DNA of 64,000 nt, taken from assembly GCF_029626175.1 (NCBI RefSeq), contig NZ_JARUBM010000002.1:4109001-4173000 (forward strand), written 5' to 3'. Positions 54,529 to 62,959 of the stretch are shown piece after piece (within the stretch, counting starts at the first letter, position 1; every line of letters starts with the position of its first letter). The position numbers were made by a program, and so were the translations under genes. This stretch comes from Micromonospora sp. WMMD1082. GTDB lineage: Bacteria > Actinomycetota > Actinomycetes > Mycobacteriales > Micromonosporaceae. The notes below the pieces were generated by a model. That model saw only the letters and a program-made list of their open reading frames with translations. It did no database searches and was not told where the DNA came from.

Positions 54529-54936
54529 CTATGCTGCCTGGTCGGGCGCGTCGAGGCGGAAGGTCGGGTGGTCGGCCGGGTCGGGCAACGCGTCCAGCAG
54601 GCGTCCGACCTGCCCCTTGCCCCAGCGGTCCCGGTAGGCGGCGAGGACGGTCTCGCGATCCGTACCGGATATCTCCACCGCCCGGTACCGGTCGCTCCGG
54701 CCGCGCCGCTCGATCGTGCAGTGTCCGGCGGCCCGGAGATTGCGGACCCACTCCGTCCGGCCGTGTACGGAGAGCAGGTACCGCTCGCCGTTCAGGTCGA
54801 GGATGTTCACCGGTACGTGCTGCGGCGTGCCACTGACCCGCCGCGCCACCTGCAGCGTGCTGGCCGCGCCGAGCCGCCGCACCAGCGGGTTGATCACGTG
54901 GACGATGAACCATCCCGGCCGCTGGTAACCCGGCAC
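54529..54936 (-). CDS. F420-type nitroreductase-family oxidoreductase (Ddn-like)
   Basis: A 135-residue split-barrel protein of the deazaflavin-dependent nitroreductase family. It shows L-N-G-E-R-Y-L-L-S-V-H-G-R-T-E-W-V-R-N-L and G-H-C-T-I, the segment that holds F420 in Ddn-like proteins. Function is probably reduction of a small molecule with reduced F420, or F420 binding; substrate unknown. GTG 54936 has a weak GGGA site. Confidence 0.82.
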   Translation of the reverse strand: MPGYQRPGWFIVHVINPLVRRLGAASTLQVARRVSGTPQHVPVNILDLNGERYLLSVHGRTEWVRNLRAAGHCTIERRGRSDRYRAVEISGTDRETVLAAYRDRWGKGQVGRLLDALPDPADHPTFRLDAPDQAA

Positions 54937-55084
54937 GCGTTGTCCCGACCGGCATCCGCATTCTCCACCATGCGTAGATCTCAGCAGTCCGCTCGCCGTT
55001 TGGCCAACACCGGGGCCTCGGCATCACCCGACAGTACCCAAACACGGTGTTATATTGATAAGAGTCAATATTTGAGGAGGTGGC

Positions 55085-56623
55085 ATGAAGATTCGACTTG
55101 TGGTCGGCGCCGTACTCACCGCCGGGCTGGTCGCCGGCAGTGTCGGCGTCGCAGGCCTGGCCGGCGCGGTCCCGAACACCGAACGCCCACCCGGTGCCGC
55201 AGGTGCCGCAGCGCCCGGACTGCTCGCCGTCGGCGACTTCGACTTCTCCCGGCCCGAGACGGTCGCCACCGGGCTCCAGGTGCCGTGGGGGATGGACTTC
55301 CTACCCGACGGCAGCGCCCTGGTCGCCCAGCGGCCCACCGGGCAGGTGGTGCGGGTCCGCCCCGGCCAGCAACCCGAGCCCGTCGTCACGATCTCCGGCG
55401 TGACCCCGACCAGCGAGGGCGGCCTGCTCGGCCTGGCCGTCTCGCCGAGCTACGCCCAGGACGGTTGGATCTACGTCTACTTCACCACCGCGACCGACAA
55501 CCGCATCACCCGGTTCCGGCTGACCGCGCCGCAGACCCAGGAGCCGATCCTGACCGGGCTGAGCCGGGCGGCGATCCACAATGGAGGCAGGATCGCCTTC
55601 GGGCCGGACGGCCTGCTCTACGTCGGAGTCGGCGACGCCGGCGAGACCGCCTCGGCACAGAACCCGCAGAGTCGCAACGGCAAGATCCTGCGCATCCGGC
55701 CGGACGGCAGCATCCCACCGGACAACCCGATCGCCGGGTCACCGGTCTACAGCCTCGGCCACCGCCACGTGCAGGGATTGGCCTGGGACGCCCAGGGCCG
55801 ACTATATGCCACCGAGTTCGGTCAGAACACCTGGGACGAGGTGAACCTCATCGTCGCGGGCGGCAACTACGGCTGGCCCACCGTCGAGGGGCGGGCGAAC
55901 GACTCCCGCTTCCGCGATCCCCTGATCGTCTGGACTCCGGCCGAGGCGTCACCGAGTGGCGCTACCATCGCCGGCGACCGGCTCTTCGTGGCGAGCCTGC
56001 GCGGCAACCGGCTGTGGAACGTGCCGCTCAACGGGTCCGGGGGAGTCGGCAACCCCACCCCGGAGCTGGTGGGCACCTACGGGCGGCTGCGCACCGTCGA
56101 GTACGGCCCGGACGGCTGGCTCTGGGTCGCCACCAGCAACCGCGACGGCCGAGGCACCCCGGCGGCCAACGACGACCGCATCCTGCGCTTCCCGCCCCGC
56201 GACGGCACCACGCCGCCCCCGACCACGCCGCCCCCCACCACCCCGCCACCGACCACTCCGCCCCCGACGACCCCGCCCCCCACCACGCCGCCGCCCACCA
56301 CCGGGCCGGCTGCCTGCACGGTCAGCTGGACGGCCAACCAGTGGAGCAACGGGTTCACCGCCGACGTACGCGTCACCAACCGTGGGCCCGCCCTGTCCGG
56401 CTGGACCCTGACCTGGTCGTTCACCGGCAACCAGCAGATCACCAACGCATGGAACGCGCAGGTCACCCAGTCGGGGAGGACCGTCACCGCGCGCAACGTC
56501 TCCTGGAACGGTGACCTGCCGACCAACGGCACGGCGAGCTTCGGCTTCCAGGCCACGTACTCCGGCACCAACGACCGCCCGAGCGATTTCCAACTCAACG
56601 GCACCTCCTGCCAGGCGGGCTGA
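55085..56623 (+). CDS. Secreted PQQ-type sugar dehydrogenase with CBM2 domain
   Basis: A 512-residue exported protein. The signal peptide (cut near L-A-G-A, residue 28) leads to a GDH-like beta-propeller (about 50-385; L-Q-V-P-W-G-M-D-F, E-G-G-L-L-G-L-A-V, G-H-R-H-V-Q-G-L-A), then a Pro/Thr linker of repeated P-P-P-T-T, and a cellulose-binding module family 2 (about 413-512) with conserved Trp and Asn positions and terminal Cys (C-T-V-S-W ... G-T-S-C). Propellers of this type oxidise sugars in a PQQ-dependent way in relatives; cofactor use here is unproven. ATG 55085 has GAGGAGG. Confidence 0.88.
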   Translation: MKIRLVVGAVLTAGLVAGSVGVAGLAGAVPNTERPPGAAGAAAPGLLAVGDFDFSRPETVATGLQVPWGMDFLPDGSALVAQRPTGQVVRVRPGQQPEPVVTISGVTPTSEGGLLGLAVSPSYAQDGWIYVYFTTATDNRITRFRLTAPQTQEPILTGLSRAAIHNGGRIAFGPDGLLYVGVGDAGETASAQNPQSRNGKILRIRPDGSIPPDNPIAGSPVYSLGHRHVQGLAWDAQGRLYATEFGQNTWDEVNLIVAGGNYGWPTVEGRANDSRFRDPLIVWTPAEASPSGATIAGDRLFVASLRGNRLWNVPLNGSGGVGNPTPELVGTYGRLRTVEYGPDGWLWVATSNRDGRGTPAANDDRILRFPPRDGTTPPPTTPPPTTPPPTTPPPTTPPPTTPPPTTGPAACTVSWTANQWSNGFTADVRVTNRGPALSGWTLTWSFTGNQQITNAWNAQVTQSGRTVTARNVSWNGDLPTNGTASFGFQATYSGTNDRPSDFQLNGTSCQAG

Positions 56624-56643
56624 CCCAGCCCGATGCGCGCCAC

Positions 56644-56689
56644 GGCGGGTGGCACGGGCCCGATCTTCCGTCGGGCCCGGCCACCCGCC
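56644..56689. terminator. Bidirectional hairpin between convergent genes
   Basis: Perfect outer arms of ten bases (56644-56653 and 56680-56689) plus an inner GGGCCCG/CGGGCCC stem form one long hairpin just after the sugar dehydrogenase gene and before the end of the methyltransferase gene. Confidence 0.7.
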
Positions 56690-56747
56690 CCGCTCACGTC
56701 TCCGGATCCGGGTCCACTCCCACGGCTGCCGTCGACGCCGTCGGCGG

Positions 56748-57581
56748 TCAGTGGCGGATGGCCACTGCTCCTCGCATCGGCGAGGGTACGGGCTTGTCGA
56801 CGTAGGGGTCTGGCTCGCCGAGTTCGGGGCGCCATTCGCTGAGCGGTACCAGTCCCGGTTCGATCACGGTGAAATCGTCGAACAGGGTGGCGAGTTGATC
56901 GTCGGTGCGCAGGGTGATCTCGGTGGCGGCCTGGGTGCGGAAGACGTCCTTCCCCCGGGACACCGTCGGTGCGCTGTACCTGTCGGCGATGGCCGCGCTG
57001 ATGTGAGAGATCACCATGGCACTGCCCGCGACAAGCCGATCACGGATCGGCGCCACGGTCTCATCGATCCGGTCGTCGGAGACCGTCTGGAGGACGGAGC
57101 AGTACAGCAGCACTGTGGGCTGGTCGAGGTCGATCACCCCGGCGAGATCGCTGTCGGCGAGCGCGTCGAGGATCAGGTCGGGGTGGGTGAAGTCGGCCTC
57201 GATCGCGCGGCAGGTGGGGTTGCCGGCGAGGAGTGCATTGGCGGCGACGACCGCGACCGGGTCGATGTCGACGTAGAGCACCCGCGACTCGGGGGCGATC
57301 TGCTGGGCGATCTCGTGAACGTTGCCCTGCGTGGGGATGCCCGAGCCGAGATCCAGGAACTGCCGGATGCCGGTTTCGGCCAACGTGCGGACCGCGCGTT
57401 GCATGAACAGCCGATTTGAGCGGGCCATGTTCGCCGACTCCGGCACGATCTGCAGGAGCTGTTCGGCGGCCTTGCGGTCGGGTTCGAAGTTCTGTTGGCC
57501 CCCGAGAAGGTAGTCGTAGATGCGGGCGACGGTGGCTCTGCCGCCGTCGAGGTTCTGCACCGTCGTCTGCTTGTCGGTCAC
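56748..57581 (-). CDS. SAM-dependent methyltransferase, DUF574 type
   Basis: A 277-residue class I methyltransferase of the actinobacterial DUF574 (PF04672) family. Markers are the N-terminal A-R-I-Y-D-Y-L-L-G-G, the SAM motif F-L-D-L-G-S-G-I-P-T, Y-V-D-I-D-P-V-A-V and the late E-P-G-L-V-P-L-S-E-W. Substrates of this large family are mostly unknown. Starts with GTG 57581. It is convergent with the sugar dehydrogenase gene. Confidence 0.93.
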   Translation of the reverse strand: MTDKQTTVQNLDGGRATVARIYDYLLGGQQNFEPDRKAAEQLLQIVPESANMARSNRLFMQRAVRTLAETGIRQFLDLGSGIPTQGNVHEIAQQIAPESRVLYVDIDPVAVVAANALLAGNPTCRAIEADFTHPDLILDALADSDLAGVIDLDQPTVLLYCSVLQTVSDDRIDETVAPIRDRLVAGSAMVISHISAAIADRYSAPTVSRGKDVFRTQAATEITLRTDDQLATLFDDFTVIEPGLVPLSEWRPELGEPDPYVDKPVPSPMRGAVAIRH

Positions 57582-57770
57582 CGCTGTCTCCCCGTCGTCG
57601 CGGACCTAACTGTCCCCGGGCCGATCGCCGTTCGGACTGTCTGTCAACGGTGGCCCGTCAAGGCTTGGAGGGTAGTCCGAAAGATCCTCCGTGGCTACCA
57701 CCAGAATCTGGTTGATCACGGATCGTGGTCGTCGCCTCGGGTGCTTCATGCGGTTGAGTGGCGGGTCCGG

Positions 57771-58163
57771 TCAGCTTCCAGCGGGGCGGGCGGTGCTCGG
57801 CTCCGTCGGCCAGAAGGGCCACTCCTCGAACGAGCGGCAGCGCCCGTCCTCGGCGAACCGCATGATCCATAGGTCGCGGTACTCCTGGTCGACCGGGTCG
57901 CCGTACCGGACCTCTACCCGCGCCACCGCAGTGTCGCCCTCGACCGCGACGACCTCACTGGTCATCTGGAACACCTCGCCAGGGCCGTCCCGTTCGTCCT
58001 CCCACATCCGGGCTATGGCCGGCAGGCCGACGACCGGTTCCCGGTAGGGCCCCTGCAGATAGCTTGCCTGTGCGGTGAAGATTGTGCCGAGGACCTCCGT
58101 TTCCGGCGTCCGCCACGCATGCTCGTAGGCCGCGATCCAGCCAGTCACCTGCTTCCGGTCCAT
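57771..58163 (-). CDS. SnoaL-like (NTF2-fold) protein
   Basis: A 130-residue protein of the NTF2/SnoaL fold: a first helix W-I-A-A-Y-E-H-A-W-R-T-P, a Y-L-Q-G-P-Y-R-E-P-V-V-G-L loop, and strands ending W-I-M-R-F-A-E-D-G-R-C-R. Without catalytic landmarks the activity is unclear; such proteins can be isomerases, cyclases or ligand binders. ATG 58163 is used. It follows the GNAT gene by 46 bases, possibly in one operon. Confidence 0.82.
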   Translation of the reverse strand: MDRKQVTGWIAAYEHAWRTPETEVLGTIFTAQASYLQGPYREPVVGLPAIARMWEDERDGPGEVFQMTSEVVAVEGDTAVARVEVRYGDPVDQEYRDLWIMRFAEDGRCRSFEEWPFWPTEPSTARPAGS

Positions 58164-58209
58164 GGGTGCAGCTTGCCATCCGATCGGCCGTTCAACGGCG
58201 GTCTTACCA

Positions 58210-58740
58210 TCAGTGCCCGCCCGATGGGCTCTGGTCCAGTTCGAGGATCCAGTTCTGGCCGATGAGGTCGTGGCCGAAGCTGTGGTGTGGTTCCTGCGCG
58301 GTGAGGGTGAACCCGAAGGTCTCGTAGATCCTGCGCGCCGACACGAGGATGTCGTTGGTCCAGAGCGTGACCTGCTGGTAGCCGGCGTCGCGAGCGAACG
58401 CAAGGCATCGCGCGACCAGTCGGGTGCCGACTCCGAGGCCACGGGCGGCCGGGGTGACCAACAGGATCCGCAGCTTCGCCACGCCGGGTTCGGCGCCGGC
58501 GACCAGGAAGACGCATCCCGCGCGTTCCCCGTCGACCTCGGCGATCCAGGCTGCCTCCCGAGCTGGCTCGCGTTCGGTGGCGTAGTCGGCGACGATCCTG
58601 GCCACCAGCGCCTCGAAGTCGGTGTTCCAGCCGAACTGCTGGTCGTAGACCTCACCGTGTGTCATCACCACCCACCCGAGGTCGCCGGGGCGGTCGGCTG
58701 AGCGTATGACGACTCGCGGTTCCTGCTCTTGCTGCGACAT
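58210..58740 (-). CDS. GNAT-family N-acetyltransferase
   Basis: A 176-residue acetyltransferase. The acetyl-CoA site reads V-T-P-A-A-R-G-L-G-V-G-T-R-L, then V-T-L-W-T-N-D-I-L-V-S-A-R-R-I-Y. The N-terminal W-V-V-M-T-H-G-E-V-Y resembles the GNAT domain often fused to MarR regulators, here free-standing. ATG 58740 has a GGGGGCC stretch upstream. It is divergent from the following TetR gene. Confidence 0.9.
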   Translation of the reverse strand: MSQQEQEPRVVIRSADRPGDLGWVVMTHGEVYDQQFGWNTDFEALVARIVADYATEREPAREAAWIAEVDGERAGCVFLVAGAEPGVAKLRILLVTPAARGLGVGTRLVARCLAFARDAGYQQVTLWTNDILVSARRIYETFGFTLTAQEPHHSFGHDLIGQNWILELDQSPSGGH

Positions 58741-58801
58741 GGGGTGGCCCCCGAACTCGACGCGACTGACACAACTGTTTCAGCAGGGGTAGGCTAGCCC
58801 G

Positions 58802-59386
58802 GTGGTCGATGTTTCGACAACTCCGTCCGCGCGGCAGACAGAGCTGCTGGAGGCCGCCTACCGGTACGCGCTCGAGCACGGCCTGGTGGACCTGTCACTG
58901 CGCCCGCTCGCGGCGGCCATCGGTTCCAGCCCCCGAGTGCTGATGTTCCTGTTCGGGAACAAGGACGGCCTGGTGCGGGCCCTGCTGGCGCGGGCCCGCG
59001 TGGACGAACTCGCCATGCTGGACCGCCTCCGACAGGCACGCGACGACGCGTCCACCGACCTGGTCGCAGTGGTCGGGCAGGTCTGGGGATGGCTGGCTGC
59101 CGACGAGCATCGGCCGCTGCTGCGGCTGTGGGTCGAGGCGTACGCCCGCTCCCTCGTCGAGCCGGACGGCGCGTGGGCAGGGTTCGCTCGCGCGACCGTG
59201 CACGACTGGCTGGCCGTCCTGGCGGCGTGCCAGCCGCAACCCGAAGAGGACGGTCAGGAGGATGCCGCCCGCCGCACCCTGGCACTGGCGGTGCTTCGAG
59301 GTGCTCTGCTCGACCTCCTCGCCACCGGAGACGAGAACCGCGTCACCGCCGCCGTCCAACACCAGCTCGCTCTGCTGCGGCACTAG
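58802..59386 (+). CDS. TetR-family regulator
   Basis: A 194-residue TetR-type regulator. Helix-turn-helix L-R-P-L-A-A-A-I-G-S-S-P-R-V-L-M; the larger C-terminal domain is ligand-binding. GTG 58802 follows a promoter with CTGACA (58766-58771), an 18-base spacer and TAGGCT (58790-58795), leaving only six bases before the start, so the transcript is probably leaderless. It is divergent from the GNAT gene, which it may regulate (inference). Confidence 0.85.
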   Translation: MVDVSTTPSARQTELLEAAYRYALEHGLVDLSLRPLAAAIGSSPRVLMFLFGNKDGLVRALLARARVDELAMLDRLRQARDDASTDLVAVVGQVWGWLAADEHRPLLRLWVEAYARSLVEPDGAWAGFARATVHDWLAVLAACQPQPEEDGQEDAARRTLALAVLRGALLDLLATGDENRVTAAVQHQLALLRH

Positions 59387-59438
59387 GCCCCGTGTCGCCT
59401 ACCGCCCGGTCGGGCAGTGGTGGCCGCCTCGGTCACGC

Positions 59439-60032
59439 TCAGGCGGAGAGCGCCCGGTCGAGCATCTCGACGAGGTGTCCGGCCGCGGCCACGGTGTCGT
59501 AGTCGGGATCATGGAGCTGCTCGGCGACGATCGCGTCGATGGCGCCGCCGACGATGATCGCCGTCGTACGCACGTCGCTGTCGCCGGCCAGACCTCGCGC
59601 CTGCCGGGCCGTGGCGATGAGCCTCGCCAGCGGGCGCCACCGTTCGGCCGGATCGTGCTCGCCGTCGTCGTGCACCATCGCCTGGATGATCATGCGGGTG
59701 TGCCGGGGGTGCTCCCGGAGGTGCCCCACCATCGACCTGACGTACGCGGCAGGTCCGTCCGCGGCGTCGGCGGCCTCGACCGCGCTGGCGACATCGGTGA
59801 CCAGGGCGGACAGGGCGTGCTCGTGCGCCGCGCGCACGACGGCGGCCTTGGTGGGGAAGTGGTAGAGCACGGCGGCCTTGGTGATTCCGGCGCTTTCGGC
59901 GATGGCGGCCAGCGAGGCTCCGGCGTAGCCCCGGTCGGCGACCAGTTCGATGGTGACCTCGATCAGTTGGGCGCGACGGGCGCGTTCGATCAGGGTCAGC
60001 TCGGCTGTCGCGCCTTCTCGTCTCCTTGTCAC
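59439..60032 (-). CDS. TetR-family regulator
   Basis: A 197-residue TetR-type regulator with helix-turn-helix G-A-S-L-A-A-I-A-E-S-A-G-I-T-K-A-A-V. It is divergent from an alpha/beta hydrolase gene, with two palindromes between (60044-60055 and 60065-60074). A TAGAAT -10 box (reverse strand, 60045-60040) ends seven bases before GTG 60032, so the mRNA is probably leaderless and the first palindrome overlaps its promoter. It likely represses itself and the hydrolase. Confidence 0.88.
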   Translation of the reverse strand: MTRRREGATAELTLIERARRAQLIEVTIELVADRGYAGASLAAIAESAGITKAAVLYHFPTKAAVVRAAHEHALSALVTDVASAVEAADAADGPAAYVRSMVGHLREHPRHTRMIIQAMVHDDGEHDPAERWRPLARLIATARQARGLAGDSDVRTTAIIVGGAIDAIVAEQLHDPDYDTVAAAGHLVEMLDRALSA

Positions 60033-60043
60033 ACCGCAGATTC

Positions 60044-60055
60044 TACCGTACGGTA
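60044..60055. promoter_or_regulatory. Palindromic TetR operator 1
   Basis: TACCGTACGGTA, a perfect 12-base palindrome overlapping the -10 box of the minus-strand TetR gene. Confidence 0.7.
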
Positions 60056-60064
60056 AAAAAATCT

Positions 60065-60074
60065 ACCGATCGGT
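60065..60074. promoter_or_regulatory. Palindromic TetR operator 2
   Basis: ACCGATCGGT, a perfect 10-base palindrome whose centre is 20 bases from the first (two helical turns), just before the ribosome binding site of the hydrolase gene. Both share the ACCG/CGGT half-sites. Confidence 0.65.
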
Positions 60075-60086
60075 TAGGAGGTTCCC

Positions 60087-61085
60087 GTGCGTGCCTTGCT
60101 GATGAAGATTCTGAAGCGGCTGCGCCCTCGCTCGCGCTGGGTACGGTTCGCCCTGGCCGGAGTGGTCCTCGTCGCGCTCGTCGTCGCCTTCGCGCTGCGT
60201 ACCCCGGCTCCGGTCGGGCATTGGGACAGCGCCGAGGGCCAGGACCGATACCGGCGCGCCTACGCCGCCGCCTTCGCCGACCTGCCCGCCCCGGCGGAGA
60301 GCATCGACGTACGCACCGACTTCGGCATCGTGCGCGTCTACCGCTTTGCCGGCAGCGGCGACGCCGGCGCGCCGCTGGTGCTGCTCCCGGGAACCGCCTC
60401 GGCCTCGCCGGTGTGGGCCGACAATCTGCCTTTGCTGTTGAGAATCGGTGACGTCTACACGATCGACCTGCTCGGCGAGCCGGGCATGAGCGTGCAGGAG
60501 CGCCCGATCGAGAGCGACGGGGACCAGGCCGAGTGGCTGCACCAGGCGCTACGGACGCTACCGGCAGAGAGGTTCCACCTCGTCGGCCTGTCGATCGGTG
60601 GGTGGACCGCGGTCAACCTCGTCCTGCATCGGCCGGATCGCGTCGCGTCGTTGACCGTCATCGACCCGGTACACGTCTTCGCCGGCATGCCGCTCGGCAC
60701 CGTCGTACGCTCGATCCCCGCCGCGCTGCCGTGGCTGCCACGATCCTGGCGGGACAGCTTCAACTCCTACACCGCCGGCGGCGCCCCGGTCGAGGAGGAG
60801 CCGGTCGCCGACATGATCGAAGCCGGTATGCAGCACTACCGGCTCCGGCTGCCGCAGCCCACCAGGATCAGCGAGGAACGACTCGGCGGGCTGCACCTGC
60901 CGGTCCTGGCCATCATCGCCGGAGAGTCGGTCATGCACGATTCGCAGTCGGCCACCGAGACCGCCGGACGGGCCCTGCCACGCGGCACCGTCCGGCTCTA
61001 CCCGGGTGCCTCCCACGCGGTCAACGGTGAGCAGCCCGAGCGGATCGCCGACGACATTGCCACGTTCATCGCCGAGAACCCGTGA
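60087..61085 (+). CDS. Alpha/beta hydrolase with N-terminal membrane anchor
   Basis: A 332-residue alpha/beta hydrolase. One TM helix (about residues 18-38) anchors the domain, probably facing outwards. The nucleophile elbow G-L-S-I-G-G-W holds the catalytic Ser, and the terminal His lies in G-A-S-H-A-V-N. Substrate not known; the TetR-type control suggests a role in processing a small-molecule inducer (inference). GTG 60087 has GGAGG. Its last 20 bases overlap the end of the convergent MDR gene. Confidence 0.88.
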   Translation: MRALLMKILKRLRPRSRWVRFALAGVVLVALVVAFALRTPAPVGHWDSAEGQDRYRRAYAAAFADLPAPAESIDVRTDFGIVRVYRFAGSGDAGAPLVLLPGTASASPVWADNLPLLLRIGDVYTIDLLGEPGMSVQERPIESDGDQAEWLHQALRTLPAERFHLVGLSIGGWTAVNLVLHRPDRVASLTVIDPVHVFAGMPLGTVVRSIPAALPWLPRSWRDSFNSYTAGGAPVEEEPVADMIEAGMQHYRLRLPQPTRISEERLGGLHLPVLAIIAGESVMHDSQSATETAGRALPRGTVRLYPGASHAVNGEQPERIADDIATFIAENP

Positions 61086-62058
61086 CGACGATCTTCTTTC
61101 CGGCATGGAGCCCTTTCTCCAGGTGGCGGTGTGCCTCGACGACATCGTCGAGGGCGAACGTCCGGTCGATGGCGGGCCGCAGTGCACCGAGGCGTACACC
61201 GGCGTTCAGGAAGGCCGCCATGCGCTTCACCACGATGGTGTCGAGGGTGTGCTCGAAGCTCCGGTAGCTGAAGATCGTGAGCGGCGTGTTTCCCGGGAAG
61301 GGTGTGGGCTGAGGGTCCAGGAAACCTGCGGCGACCAGTGTTCCGCCGGGGCGGGCTGCCTTCACGAGATCCTGCTGGCCGGGGCCCATGACGAGGTCGA
61401 GGACGACGTCGGCGCCGATGCCGCCGGTGTGGTGGCGGACGGCGTCGGCGACGTCCTCATGGTCGGTGGCGATGACCGCGGTGGCCCCGGCGGCGAGCAG
61501 GTCGTCCTGCTTCGCCGCCTGTCGAGTGATGGCGATGGGCACGGCGCCGATCTGATTGGCGATCTGCATCGCCGCCCGGCCGACGCCGCCGGACGCGGCG
61601 GTGATGAGGACGTGGTCGCCGGGCCGCATCCTCGCCTTCTCGACGAGCGCGCCGTAAGCAGTGGAGTACGCGACCCAGATCGCCGCCGCCTCCGCAATCG
61701 CGAGCCCGGCTGGCCGGGCGATGACCCGGCTCGCGGGGACCGTGGTGTATTCGGCGTAGCTGCCCCTGACGCTCGCGTCCGGAACGGCCGTGAGGATGAC
61801 CGGATCGCCGATCTCCAGCCCGGTGGTCTCGGGGCCCAGCGCGTCGACGACACCGGTTCCCTCGACGCCGATGCGAGCGTGTGGCAGGGGAACGATTGCC
61901 GGAAAGGCGCCGGAACGCATCATCTGGTCGAGCGGGTTGACGGCAAACGCTTCGATCCTGATCCGTACCTCGCCGGCTGCGGGCTGGACGACCGGCTCCT
62001 CGACGACGTGCATGACATCCGGCCCGCCGAACTCGTCGAACACGACGACTCGTGGCAT
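61066..62058 (-). CDS. MDR-family NADP-dependent oxidoreductase (quinone reductase-like)
   Basis: A 330-residue medium-chain reductase. N-terminal GroES-like fold (N-P-L-D-Q-M-M-R-S-G, G-V-E-G-T-G-V-V) and a Rossmann domain with A-A-S-G-G-V-G-R-A-A. No structural zinc cysteines, so it belongs to the zinc-free quinone oxidoreductase group. ATG 62058 has GGAGGAG. The HxlR gene is divergent, a common arrangement in which the HxlR protein controls the reductase (inference). Confidence 0.92.
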   Translation of the reverse strand: MPRVVVFDEFGGPDVMHVVEEPVVQPAAGEVRIRIEAFAVNPLDQMMRSGAFPAIVPLPHARIGVEGTGVVDALGPETTGLEIGDPVILTAVPDASVRGSYAEYTTVPASRVIARPAGLAIAEAAAIWVAYSTAYGALVEKARMRPGDHVLITAASGGVGRAAMQIANQIGAVPIAITRQAAKQDDLLAAGATAVIATDHEDVADAVRHHTGGIGADVVLDLVMGPGQQDLVKAARPGGTLVAAGFLDPQPTPFPGNTPLTIFSYRSFEHTLDTIVVKRMAAFLNAGVRLGALRPAIDRTFALDDVVEAHRHLEKGLHAGKKIVVTGSRR

Positions 62059-62145
62059 GGTGACTCCTCCGCATCTGGTGCTGGCCTCGTTGCTCGCGGA
62101 GAACGCTACGGAGCCGTGGGTTACCTCCTGGTACCTTCGACTTTC

Positions 62146-62529
62146 ATGCAGAACGCGGCTGGACCAGCCTTCCTCGCCGACTGCCCCACGCGCCTGGCGG
62201 TCGAGATCATCTCCGACAAATGGGCCGTGCTCGTGCTCTTCGGGCTCAGCCAGCGGCCTCGCAGGCACGGTGAACTCGTGGACCTCATCGGCGGCATCTC
62301 GCGCAAGGTCCTCACCCAGACGCTGCGCCGGCTCCAGCAGTACGGTCTGGTCGAACGTCATGCCGAAGCGCCACGGCGGGTCGAGTACGACCTCACCGAC
62401 CTCGGCCGGACCCTCGTCGAACCCATCGAGGTCCTAACGAGCTGGGCGAGGGACTACGGCGGGGCCATCGCCGACTTCCAGGAGGCGGCGGAAGCCGCTG
62501 CTTCTGCCCCGGATCGCACCGCGGGTTGA
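62146..62529 (+). CDS. HxlR-family regulator
   Basis: A 127-residue winged-helix regulator of the HxlR family: I-S-D-K-W-A-V-L-V-L-F-G-L, then R-R-H-G-E-L-V-D-L-I-G-G-I-S-R-K-V-L-T-Q-T-L-R and the wing V-E-Y-D-L-T-D-L-G. HxlR proteins sense quinones, aldehydes or disulfide stress in several bacteria. The Cys in A-D-C-P-T-R near residue 13 fits the redox-sensing position of the family. ATG 62146. Divergent from the MDR reductase gene. Confidence 0.92.
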   Translation: MQNAAGPAFLADCPTRLAVEIISDKWAVLVLFGLSQRPRRHGELVDLIGGISRKVLTQTLRRLQQYGLVERHAEAPRRVEYDLTDLGRTLVEPIEVLTSWARDYGGAIADFQEAAEAAASAPDRTAG

Positions 62530-62604
62530 TCTGCCGACGCCATCGCCCGCATCAAGGCCAGGCCCGCCCGGATAGCCGAGCGCCGACGCCGGTCAGAGCC
62601 GGCG

Positions 62605-62796
62605 TCAGTCAGGCAGTTGCCAGATGAACACGAGGTTGGCGCCCTTCGCCGTGGTCGTGGCTTGGAATGAGTGAAGAACCCAACCGTTCGCCGTCCCACC
62701 GTCCAGGATGGGCTGAATCGTCTCCTCGATCTTGTCCTCGGCATTGTCGATGAAGCCGTGCTTGATGTACTGGTTCTGCACCTTGTAGCTGGCCAT
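62605..62796 (-). CDS. Small DUF4177-like protein
   Basis: A 63-residue protein with a first strand M-A-S-Y-K-V-Q-N-Q-Y, a central helix (I-E-E-T-I-Q-P-I-L-D) and a strand pair N-G-W-V-L-H-S-F and L-V-F-I-W-Q. The pattern resembles DUF4177. ATG 62796 has GGAG upstream. Function unknown. Confidence 0.65.
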   Translation of the reverse strand: MASYKVQNQYIKHGFIDNAEDKIEETIQPILDGGTANGWVLHSFQATTTAKGANLVFIWQLPD

Positions 62797-62959
62797 GTTC
62801 CCGCGCTCCTGGGAGTCACCTACCTGATCGCTGTCATCGCCGGTTGGATCAGGTACCAATGAAGAACCGTATCGCGGGCCTCCGGGCCGAGCGCGCCTGG
62901 AGGCAGGCCAGGAGTGACTGGCTTGTTCCTGACGTGGCGTGATGCCAGATAGTCGGTGG

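Noticed and set aside
56206..56302. Short tandem repeat that could be mistaken for a CRISPR or minisatellite
   Set aside because: It encodes the Pro/Thr linker in frame inside the sugar dehydrogenase gene.
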